From: JBNGOQ01 sp050589645
GTDB lineage: Bacteria > Bacteroidota > Bacteroidia > Flavobacteriales > Flavobacteriaceae
Direction: 5' to 3'
Length of the DNA: 64,000 bases
Assembly: GCF_050589645.1 (NCBI RefSeq)
Contig: NZ_JBNGOQ010000005.1
Span: 454,444-518,443 of the forward strand
The notes below the pieces were generated by a model that was not told the DNA's origin, did not search any database, and saw only the letters and a list, made by a program, of their open reading frames with translations. Position numbers and translations under genes: made by a program. Shown here in pieces: positions 50,431-57,858 of the stretch (position 1 is the stretch's first letter; every line of letters begins with the position of its first letter).

Positions 50431-51630
50431 TTACGACAAAAGGAGCGAAGCGTTCGCGTTTTTGCCCTTAAAGTAGAATTTGTTCCGATGTTTGGGGTGC
50501 CCCAATACGGTCACCGCCTGTTTGGATTCATGATTGGTATATAAAAAATCATACAGTGGCTTGCGTAGAAAAGCGTTCGCTTCCTCGCTAAGATCTATAG
50601 GGGTCAAATCTTCAGTTGAAGGTATTTCAATCTTTTGGTTTAAAACAAAAGAAGGCGGTATTTTTTGGGATTGCCCTTTGTCCTGGCGATATAGCAAGCG
50701 AACCAATGCCCCATACGCAATATGCAAGTTCATCTTTCGAAGGGCACGTAGCAACCAGAATAGCACCTTGGTCTTAAGGGCAATGAGATAGCCCTGTAAC
50801 CTTAGGTAAAGGGAGCTGGAATCGTAAAAAATGTGCCGCTGATACAGATATCGGGTGTTTACCCATTTTCGTTTATGTATAAAATCCCCTCGCCCGGCAT
50901 CAAAAACTTTTAGGCCGTGCTCAAAACACCAGTCGAGGTGTGTTACCATATCAATGTTTCCCAGACTAAAGGCCGAATAGTCAATATCGTAACAGCTATT
51001 GCACGAAAAAAGGGTATGACCATAGATAAAGTTAATGCTGATGTTTATGGGGCGCGCACCGTCATATATGACAAACATGCTCCCTTTTTTGTCCAAGATC
51101 GCGCGATATAATATCTGCTGATAAACCGGTAAAAAGGGAAGTTCAAAACTTTGTTCCCTTTTCTGTGCAAAACGACGTTTGATCATCGTTTCCAATTCGG
51201 CAAAGAGGAAATCGTATACCTCCTTTTCCATTTCCCCGTAATACATCCGATAATCGGGGGAAATACATTGGTCCAGTCTTTTTTTATACCTTCTTAATTT
51301 GGATCGGCTCCGTTTTCCAAAGGTGTGCTGAAGATAATCTTCCGTATGTTCATAGGCTCTTAGGTCGATTAAAAAACCGTAGGTCAGAGGGGCTTTCAAA
51401 ATTTTGACCCTACCGCCATGCGCCGGTTCCATTTGTAAAAAATCGGGGACGTCGAACAGGGAACGAAGCGTCTTTTTAAAGAAGCGGTTCTCCGGGGCGG
51501 TTCGTTTGTACAATACCTGTTGGGTAAGGCTATTGACCACTCCTTCATAAAAAAAGAGATCGGACCGTAATCCAATTAAAAATTCCAAAAAACTCTCTCG
51601 GTCAACGGTATTGTTTTCTTTTTGACCCAC
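50431..51630 (-). CDS. Acetyltransf_6/FemAB-like GNAT protein, paralogue C (GTG start)
   Basis: 399-residue copy. GTG at 51630 is the first start after the upstream spacer and aligns with the other paralogues (the VVNSLTQQVLYKR region near residue 31). Motifs: RSLFDVPDFL (about 56-65), RSRSKLRRYKKRLDQC (107-122), YYGEMEKEVYDFLF, MFVIYDGARPINISINF (185-201), core DIDYSAFSLGNIDMVTHLDWC (215-235) and LKVFDAGRGDFIHKRKW. C-terminal module FLRKPLYDFLYTNHESKQAVTVLG. Cytoplasmic by sequence. It lies 66 bases after paralogue D. Function inferred only at the fold level. Confidence 0.75.
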   Translation of the reverse strand: MGQKENNTVDRESFLEFLIGLRSDLFFYEGVVNSLTQQVLYKRTAPENRFFKKTLRSLFDVPDFLQMEPAHGGRVKILKAPLTYGFLIDLRAYEHTEDYLQHTFGKRSRSKLRRYKKRLDQCISPDYRMYYGEMEKEVYDFLFAELETMIKRRFAQKREQSFELPFLPVYQQILYRAILDKKGSMFVIYDGARPINISINFIYGHTLFSCNSCYDIDYSAFSLGNIDMVTHLDWCFEHGLKVFDAGRGDFIHKRKWVNTRYLYQRHIFYDSSSLYLRLQGYLIALKTKVLFWLLRALRKMNLHIAYGALVRLLYRQDKGQSQKIPPSFVLNQKIEIPSTEDLTPIDLSEEANAFLRKPLYDFLYTNHESKQAVTVLGHPKHRNKFYFKGKNANASLLLS

Positions 51631-51696
51631 CTAATTTATCGCGTTAATGACTTTTAACAAAAATACTATTTATTACCAGATGCTCTGGTATGAAAT

Positions 51697-52860
51697 TTAC
51701 CGCCTATGCACACAAAAATCACCCTTACTTTCTTTACATTTTGTCACCCTAACATCCTCCCGGCGACAATTGTTGCAGTACAGGTAGTCGTAAACCGCTT
51801 CCCGTACAAAGGCGTATTCCCCTGCTTCTATTTGAATGACATCGCAATTTTTGGCGCCGTTTGAGCATTCAACAAGCGCGCCCACAAATTTGGTAGGTCT
51901 GTTGCGCTTTGATTGTATGGATCTCCCGTACCGATAGGTTTTGTACCTTTTGTATACCTTATCCAATTTTACACGCCTGCCGAGTTTTACCAAACGATAG
52001 AATAGCAGCAGTTTTAATTTTATGTAGTAGGCGCCCAGATAGGTAGGGAGCGAATTACGACCGTAAATTACAAGATGCCTGTAATTATAGGCTTCTGTAA
52101 TCCATTTTTTTTTGTGATAGTAATACCCTTTAAGCAAGTCTATAATCTCAAAACCCTGATCAAAGCCCCATTCAATGTTTTTGACCATATCTATGGAGCC
52201 CAGACCAAATTTGCCGTAATCAATGTCATAGGAGGTGATCAGCGAATAGATAATCTTTTCATAATGCATATTGAGTCTAATGCTGATAGGCTTTTTGTCG
52301 TCATATATAACGCACAGACTCGCCCGCTTTTCAAGAATTAAAGGATAGACCGTGTCCTGGAAATAGTCCAGGTATTGCAAATCGTAGTTGTGCTCCCTTT
52401 TTTGAAAAAAACGTCTTTCGATCAAGACCCTAAGTTGGGCGAACAGCCGATTATATTCCGTTTTTTGTATACTTCCGTAGTACGTTTGGTACCGGATGGG
52501 AAAACAGGTTTCCAGTTTTCTTTGATATCTCCTTAGCTTGGAACGCCCGGAAGCGCTTACTCTGCTATTTAGGTATGCATCGCAGTCGGCATAGGCGTGC
52601 AATTGAATGGTATACCCTTGATAGGTGGGGATACTTACCATATGGGACTTGTTGTTTAAATCCGGGATTTCAAGATCTAAATAGCCGGGAACGTCCCGGA
52701 CAAAAAAAGTGGCTTTGGAGGGTATTTCGGGTTGTTCCTGGCCTTGACAATAGATGACCTTGCCCGTAATGGTGTTGGTGACCTTACGGCAGAATGGGGA
52801 CAAGTCTCCTTTAGAAAGCAAGGCATCCAGAAAAATAATCCTACGTATACCTCTACCCAT
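51697..52860 (-). CDS. Acetyltransf_6/FemAB-like GNAT protein, paralogue D (cysteine-rich C-terminus)
   Basis: 387-residue copy. The ATG at 52860 overlaps the paralogue E stop by 8 bases, giving likely translational coupling; an open frame 22 codons further up would overlap E by 74 bases. Motifs: CRKVTNTITGKVIY, FFVRDVPGYLDLE, SGRSKLRRYQRKLETC, LCVIYDDKKPISIRLNMH, and core DIDYGKFGLGSIDMVKNIEW followed by Gly where most copies have Cys. The FDF segment reads IIDLLKG. The C-terminal module VREAVYDYLYCNNCRREDVRV continues into a tail with further cysteines (six in the last about 50 residues), unlike the siblings. A metal site or disulfides are possible. Confidence 0.75.
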   Translation of the reverse strand: MGRGIRRIIFLDALLSKGDLSPFCRKVTNTITGKVIYCQGQEQPEIPSKATFFVRDVPGYLDLEIPDLNNKSHMVSIPTYQGYTIQLHAYADCDAYLNSRVSASGRSKLRRYQRKLETCFPIRYQTYYGSIQKTEYNRLFAQLRVLIERRFFQKREHNYDLQYLDYFQDTVYPLILEKRASLCVIYDDKKPISIRLNMHYEKIIYSLITSYDIDYGKFGLGSIDMVKNIEWGFDQGFEIIDLLKGYYYHKKKWITEAYNYRHLVIYGRNSLPTYLGAYYIKLKLLLFYRLVKLGRRVKLDKVYKRYKTYRYGRSIQSKRNRPTKFVGALVECSNGAKNCDVIQIEAGEYAFVREAVYDYLYCNNCRREDVRVTKCKESKGDFCVHRR

Positions 52861-54079
52861 TTTTTTGCTTTGTATTGAATGCCCTATCAAATGTAAGCCT
52901 TTGTGCCCCGTTTTTTCCGAGAACAAGATATGAGTTGTCTACATTGGGCGTCCTGATAACCTCAATGTGCCTGCGGTGCTCCTTATAGGTGTATAAAAAA
53001 TCATATACAGGTTTTCTTAAAAAAGAAAACTCCTGGCGCTCCCAGGGGACGGTGATGCGTGACTCCGGTGGTGGAACCTCCTTCGCTACCGCTACCTGTA
53101 TCGAGTTGTCATATGCGGTTGTGCTGTTGTGGGTTAGCCTATATTTCAAGGCTTTGTACCTATGGTAGATGAGATGAATCTTGACTCTCTTAAGGAAACG
53201 TACCAGACTGTAAAACCCTCTGATCTTTAGATAGAGCACTCTTGCATAAAGTCTTTTGGAAAGAGATGCTGAAGGACATACAATATACCTTTGAAAGTAA
53301 TATTCACCGTCGGTCCATTTGCTTTTGTAACTGTATTCGCCCTTTAGGAAGTCAAAGACCTCAAAGCCGTTGTCAAAACACCATTGGAGCATGTTTTTTA
53401 GATCCAAAAACCCTAGGGAAAATTTGGAATAGTCCGTATCATGCGATTTCATATACCCAAAGATGATCTTGTCATGAATGAGATTTAAACTCATGCTTAT
53501 AGGTCTCTGGTCGTCATAGATTACGGATAAACACGCTTTTTTATCCTGGATCAACGGATAGGCCATTTCCCGGTACTTGTCCCAATGCGGAATATCCTCA
53601 TTTTGGGTGGCCTTTTCTTGAAAACGTCTATCGAGCATGTGATAGAACGCATCGAAAAGGCGCTCAAAGGTCTCCTTTTCCATGGGACCGTAGAAGAACC
53701 GACCAGTGATGTTAAAGGAAGTTTGGATCCGTCTTTCATAGGAAGCCAGTTGGGCCCTTCTTTTGGCCGAAAACCTTTTTTTCAGGTAATCTTCCAGATC
53801 CAGGTAGTTGGCCAGGTGAATGGTAGATCCCTTATAGGCATTTGCTATATAGGTTTTTGTATCCGGGCCAAGGCCAGGGGTGGCTTTCAGGTAACTGGGA
53901 ACATCAAAAATCAGTAGGGTTTTTTCCCCTGGAGTACCCTCATATTCCAATGGACGTTCAAAGATGGTACGGTTTACCAAGGTATTGCCAACTTTTTTAA
54001 ATAGGGGAGCCAGGTCTCTTCTTTCCAGAAAAACGTTCAAAAAGTCGATTACTAAGTGTTTCCTCAAAAGAAGGGCCAT
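52853..54079 (-). CDS. Acetyltransf_6/FemAB-like GNAT protein, paralogue E
   Basis: 408-residue copy with the fullest set of family motifs: KKVGNTLVNRTIFERPL, LLIFDVPSYLKATPG, the basic helix SAKRRAQLASYERRIQTSF, FYGPMEKETFERLF, LSVIYDDQRPISMSLNL, core TDYSKFSLGFLDLKNMLQWC and FEVFDFLKGEYSYKSKW. A basic linker (about 290-340) leads to the C-terminal module FSFLRKPVYDFLYTYKEHRRHIEVIR. ATG start at 54079. It is 51 bases after paralogue F and overlaps paralogue D. Predicted soluble; partners likely the other products of the operon. Confidence 0.77.
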   Translation of the reverse strand: MALLLRKHLVIDFLNVFLERRDLAPLFKKVGNTLVNRTIFERPLEYEGTPGEKTLLIFDVPSYLKATPGLGPDTKTYIANAYKGSTIHLANYLDLEDYLKKRFSAKRRAQLASYERRIQTSFNITGRFFYGPMEKETFERLFDAFYHMLDRRFQEKATQNEDIPHWDKYREMAYPLIQDKKACLSVIYDDQRPISMSLNLIHDKIIFGYMKSHDTDYSKFSLGFLDLKNMLQWCFDNGFEVFDFLKGEYSYKSKWTDGEYYFQRYIVCPSASLSKRLYARVLYLKIRGFYSLVRFLKRVKIHLIYHRYKALKYRLTHNSTTAYDNSIQVAVAKEVPPPESRITVPWERQEFSFLRKPVYDFLYTYKEHRRHIEVIRTPNVDNSYLVLGKNGAQRLTFDRAFNTKQKNG

Positions 54080-54130
54080 ATACGTTTGGTTTTTTCCTTT
54101 TGCTCGCCGTTTTCCGGGCCTAAAGCTGTT

Positions 54131-55120
54131 TTAATCACCACTTGGGCCAATTTCACTTGCGACAAACTGTTTCTTCAGTTTTTTTGCCTTCCAGGGATAT
54201 ATGAAACGTTCAAGGCTAAACAGCTTACCTATGACCTGTTTATCCCTCAGAAATTGCATCAAGCGCAGCTTGTAAGTCACAAAGGTGGTGATAGCAACCG
54301 ATAGGACCGAGCTTGATCGATAAAATATATGATAATTTAGGAGATAGGAGTGATTGCACCATTTTAATTTATACGGGTTGGCACCCATGGACAGGTCAAA
54401 GACCTGCATCCCGTTTTCAAAACACCATTCCAGATGCCGTAACATGCTAACATCGCCCATGTTGTATTGGCGATAGTTTAGATCATAGGTCTGGATATGG
54501 CTAAAAACAACATCGCCCATGTGAAAATTCAGGGTAATCGTGATGGGCCGTAAATTATCATAGATTACAAATATCGAAGCTTTTTTTTCCAAGAGCAAGG
54601 GATATGTGGATCGATACAAGGCTTCCCAACGCTCTAGATGCCGATTGTATAGTTTTTTTTCATCGAACCGTTTTTTCAACAGCTCGTAAAAAGTTTCGAA
54701 AAGTGCATCGTACTCCACTCGGGTTATTTCCCCAAAGAACACCTGGTAGGTAACATCCTTTTCCCTTTCCAATTTATGTATTTTGGAAAATAAATTCTTT
54801 CTATTTCGTTTACTCAGCTGGGCAAGCAGATACTCATCGATCTGATGGTATTGGTTAAGTTTTACCAAATATCCTTGATATTGCGGAACTATTTTCTTTT
54901 GGAGCGGGAGCTTTTCAAGGTCGTATTCCACCTCCAAATAATCCCCGACATCCTGCACCAGGTACACTTGGGGACTAGCCAACCCAATCGTGTATGTATG
55001 TGGCATTAGCGTAGTACCTGTAATACTGTTTACCACCCTGGGTTTATAAAAAAAGGGCACCTTTCCTTCCAAGAAAAGTTCGAAAACGAAGCGGGAATGA
55101 TGGGTGAGGGGGATTAACAT
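54131..55120 (-). CDS. Acetyltransf_6/FemAB-like GNAT protein, paralogue F (short, no YDFLY module)
   Basis: 329-residue copy, about 60-90 residues shorter than its siblings because it ends after the basic linker and lacks the C-terminal YDFLY-type module. The other motifs are intact: PRVVNSITGTTL, VYLVQDVGDYLEVE, SKRNRKNLFSKIHKLE, FFGEITRVEYDALF, IFVIYDNLRPITITLNFH, core LNYRQYNMGDVSMLRHLEWC and MQVFDLSMGANPYKLKW. The stop is followed by normal spacer, so this looks like a real end or an old truncation rather than a frameshift. It is the first GNAT gene after the SGNH/MBOAT pair, with a 151-base spacer. Confidence 0.75.
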   Translation of the reverse strand: MLIPLTHHSRFVFELFLEGKVPFFYKPRVVNSITGTTLMPHTYTIGLASPQVYLVQDVGDYLEVEYDLEKLPLQKKIVPQYQGYLVKLNQYHQIDEYLLAQLSKRNRKNLFSKIHKLEREKDVTYQVFFGEITRVEYDALFETFYELLKKRFDEKKLYNRHLERWEALYRSTYPLLLEKKASIFVIYDNLRPITITLNFHMGDVVFSHIQTYDLNYRQYNMGDVSMLRHLEWCFENGMQVFDLSMGANPYKLKWCNHSYLLNYHIFYRSSSVLSVAITTFVTYKLRLMQFLRDKQVIGKLFSLERFIYPWKAKKLKKQFVASEIGPSGD

Positions 55121-55271
55121 TTGGTTATACTTACAGTTTCTGCATACCTAGTGCTCCAGGATTCCCCGGAAGGTGGGTCGGTATTGGTTGTCCTAAAATT
55201 AACATTTGTTTTTAAATTCTCGTTATCATTTGTCTTGTCACTGGTTCTCCACGATGGACAAGGCGTAATTT

Positions 55272-56228
55272 TTAATTATTTTGCTCCTTTAGGTATGCCC
55301 GGATGTCCCCTCCAAGCCGCTTGGAGAATTCCACTGCACTACGGGAAACGAGGTGCGAACCGTCATAGGTTTTATACGCGTGCGGTTGCTTTGTATAGTC
55401 AAAGAAAGGCACCTTATGGGCTATGGAAATACTATCCATCTGTTCGGAAAAATTGCTCCAATAGGCATTCTCCAGAGCGATAATATCCGGATCCGAAGGC
55501 AGGCGTACCATAAGGACAGTCCCTCTTTCCTTCAAAAAAGTCAAGGTCTTTACAAAATGCCTGATTCTATAGGCGGAGATTTTTTCCTTTTTCATGATTT
55601 GTTCGTAGCCCCTTAAGGTAAGGGATTTCCAGTGTTTCATGTCGGCCTCGGAGATTTCGCTTTCTTCCGTGTAAACCTTAATTTCATTCCATCCATTGGG
55701 ATGGGTGACCTGATTTTCAAAGAGATTGTTTCTATTGTAAACGGCATATAAGGACTGCGCATAGCACTTTACGATATAGTTGTAATTAGGGTTGGAATGG
55801 AAATCACTCAGTTTTCCCATAATCATTTTTTTATCCATCTTGAGAATAGCGTCGTCATCCATTTTACCTGGTATCGTAAAACCACCAGGGGAGAGGGTCA
55901 AAATGAAAAGACCATCTTCGGTATTTTCCCCAATTTTTTTTGCTATGCCTTCCAGATAGATTTCACCATAGGGGGACTGATATTTATCAAAAGCAAAATT
56001 AATGAGGGGACGGGCCATAGGAAAACTGTCCAGTTCGTCCGCTATCACATCCGGAGAAATGCCATCATGACCTCTGGATAGGCCTATGATCAAGCTCTCT
56101 GCCCTTTGTGTAAACTTTGGGTAATATACATCCACATAGCCCTGCGAAAGCTGGTGAACCACAAAAAAATAGGTCCCGATAAAGAGGAGGATAAAAAACG
56201 ATAGTTTCAGATAAAAGTTTTTCCCCAT
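55272..56228 (-). CDS. SGNH/DltD-like membrane-anchored protein, MBOAT partner
   Basis: 318-residue protein with one N-terminal membrane helix (FYLKLSFFILLFIGTYFFVV) and a large extracytoplasmic domain. The domain opens with SLIIGLSRGHDGISPDVI; Ser51 takes the place of the SGNH nucleophile usually seen as G-D-S. It closes with TYDGSHLVSRSAVEFSKRL; Asp289 and His292 fit the DxxH block. DltD, AlgJ/AlgX and similar proteins accept acyl groups passed out by an MBOAT protein and load them on a polymer. It starts 3 bases after the MBOAT stop. Family assignment is by motif and context. Confidence 0.68.
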   Translation of the reverse strand: MGKNFYLKLSFFILLFIGTYFFVVHQLSQGYVDVYYPKFTQRAESLIIGLSRGHDGISPDVIADELDSFPMARPLINFAFDKYQSPYGEIYLEGIAKKIGENTEDGLFILTLSPGGFTIPGKMDDDAILKMDKKMIMGKLSDFHSNPNYNYIVKCYAQSLYAVYNRNNLFENQVTHPNGWNEIKVYTEESEISEADMKHWKSLTLRGYEQIMKKEKISAYRIRHFVKTLTFLKERGTVLMVRLPSDPDIIALENAYWSNFSEQMDSISIAHKVPFFDYTKQPHAYKTYDGSHLVSRSAVEFSKRLGGDIRAYLKEQNN

Positions 56229-56231
56229 ACC

Positions 56232-57668
56232 CTAGAATTGAAAGTAAATAAAGGTTTGTTGCCTGTTCAGGGCAAAAAATACAATGATCAGGATATAGGT
56301 AATATAAATGGTCCATCTCAAGGGGGTGGACTTGTGCACGACCAGTTCATCGATCCTGTGGTTTCCTTTGGTATAGTGTACGGCCTGGACCCCAAGGATA
56401 AGCAAGAACGACAAGAAGAGTTCAAAATAGTTGTTCAATATGTTCACGTGTAGATTGGTAATCGTGAACATGTGTTCCAAATAGTACCATGCGGCTTCTA
56501 TAGAGGGCGACCTAAAGAAAATCAGGGAAATGACCAAATACCCCATAACGATAATCCATCCAAGGACGCCGACCACCTTTTTGGACAGCCCCAATTTGGC
56601 TATGATCTTTTTTCGAAACCCGTTAGTGGCCACTTCCAGGATGAGCAATAGCCCGTTAAGCATTCCCCAGACCACAAAGGTCCAATTGGCCCCATGCCAA
56701 AGGCCGATTACGAAAAAGACCAGAAACACGGCCAGGAGTCTCGACATTTTAAGGGTCACTTTAAGCGGACGATAGAGATAGTCCAGCATCCATCGCGTCA
56801 GGGAAATATGCCAACGATTCCAAAATTGCATGGCCGAGGTCGCAAAAAATGGCCTGTTGAAATTTTGCATCAGGTCGTACCCCATCGTTCTAGCGGCTCC
56901 GATAGCAATGGCAGTATAGGCCGAAAAGTCGTAATATATCTGGAAGCCAAAAAAGATTGCACTTAACACCAAGGGTAATCCGTGATAAAGTTCGGGATCG
57001 GAATAGGCTTCGTCTACATAGAGCCCCAATCTATCGGCGACCACAATTTTTAAAAAGAACCCCCAAGCCATAAAAATGAGGCCTTTCCTGATATTCCCCA
57101 AATCGAGGTGAATGCGCTTTTTTAGTTGGGGCAGCAAGCGATTGGCCCGTTCAATGGGGCCGGCGACCAATTGCGGGAAAAACGCGACGTAGAGGGCGAA
57201 GGTTCCGAAGTGTCGCTCCGGTTTAATGTTCCCCCGATATACTTCGATGGAATACCCCAAGGTCTGGAAGGTGTAAAAACTAATGCCTACCGGGAGCAGA
57301 ATCTGTTCAAACTGATAGGCACTGTCCGGATCTGATTCGGGCAAACCGAAAAAACCTAAAACACCTTGGAAGGAAGCAGTGAAAAAACCGAGATACTTAA
57401 ATACGAACAGGATGCCAATATTGACCGAGATACTTGTTGCCAGGTACAGCTTTTTTAGCTGTTGACCTGCTTCCCACATACCAAGACCACAAAAATAGTC
57501 CACCACTGTTGAAAGCAGCAACAAAAGTACCAACGAGGGCTCGGCGGCCATGTAGAAATAATAGCTGCCCAAAAGGAGCCATATCCATCGCATCCTATGT
57601 GGGACAAGGTAAAAGCCTAACAGGATTAACGGAAAAAAAAATAGAAATTCAAACGAGTTGAACAGCAT
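56232..57668 (-). CDS. MBOAT family membrane O-acyltransferase (AlgI/DltB-like)
   Basis: 478-residue polytopic membrane protein that moves acyl groups from a cytoplasmic donor across the membrane for O-acylation of an extracellular polymer, as AlgI (alginate) and DltB (teichoic acid) do. The ATG at 57668 (MLFNSFEFLFFFPLIL) is the typical family start; TTG and GTG codons just upstream are less likely. Key motifs: LVAGPIERANRLLPQ, FWNRWHISLTRWMLDYLYRPL, and catalytic His in GLWHGANWTFVVWG. First gene of the minus-strand run, with a -7 box at 57715-57722. The polymer is unknown. Confidence 0.93.
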   Translation of the reverse strand: MLFNSFEFLFFFPLILLGFYLVPHRMRWIWLLLGSYYFYMAAEPSLVLLLLLSTVVDYFCGLGMWEAGQQLKKLYLATSISVNIGILFVFKYLGFFTASFQGVLGFFGLPESDPDSAYQFEQILLPVGISFYTFQTLGYSIEVYRGNIKPERHFGTFALYVAFFPQLVAGPIERANRLLPQLKKRIHLDLGNIRKGLIFMAWGFFLKIVVADRLGLYVDEAYSDPELYHGLPLVLSAIFFGFQIYYDFSAYTAIAIGAARTMGYDLMQNFNRPFFATSAMQFWNRWHISLTRWMLDYLYRPLKVTLKMSRLLAVFLVFFVIGLWHGANWTFVVWGMLNGLLLILEVATNGFRKKIIAKLGLSKKVVGVLGWIIVMGYLVISLIFFRSPSIEAAWYYLEHMFTITNLHVNILNNYFELFLSFLLILGVQAVHYTKGNHRIDELVVHKSTPLRWTIYITYILIIVFFALNRQQTFIYFQF

Positions 57669-57714
57669 CACCAAGTTTTGTAACCAGCCGTGGAACTTAG
57701 AGGCTTTGTGGAAA

Positions 57715-57722
57715 CAAACATA
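57715..57722 (-). promoter_or_regulatory. Predicted -7 box TATGTTTG upstream of the MBOAT gene
   Basis: Exact TAnnTTTG match on the minus strand, giving a leader of about 40 bases before the ATG at 57668. The nearest upstream TTG is only 13 bases away, shorter than the usual spacing. Confidence 0.4.
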
Positions 57723-57789
57723 AATGAATTTTAAACAATTCTATGGAAAATAGGTCGAAATGACAAAAAAATGGTTGTGTTATACCTAC

Positions 57790-57826
57790 CATGGCATAGG
57801 GCCATGACAAAGCGGACAAAACGCTT
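57790..57826 (-). terminator. Paired hairpins downstream of the Calx-beta protein gene
   Basis: AAGCG/CGCTT (57810-57814 with 57822-57826) and CATGGC/GCCATG (57790-57795 with 57801-57806). On the minus strand a run of seven T residues follows about 17 bases later. This is a weak to moderate terminator candidate between this gene and the MBOAT promoter. Confidence 0.4.
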
Positions 57827-57858
57827 AAGAACAAGATCTGGATTTACACCCAAACCCG

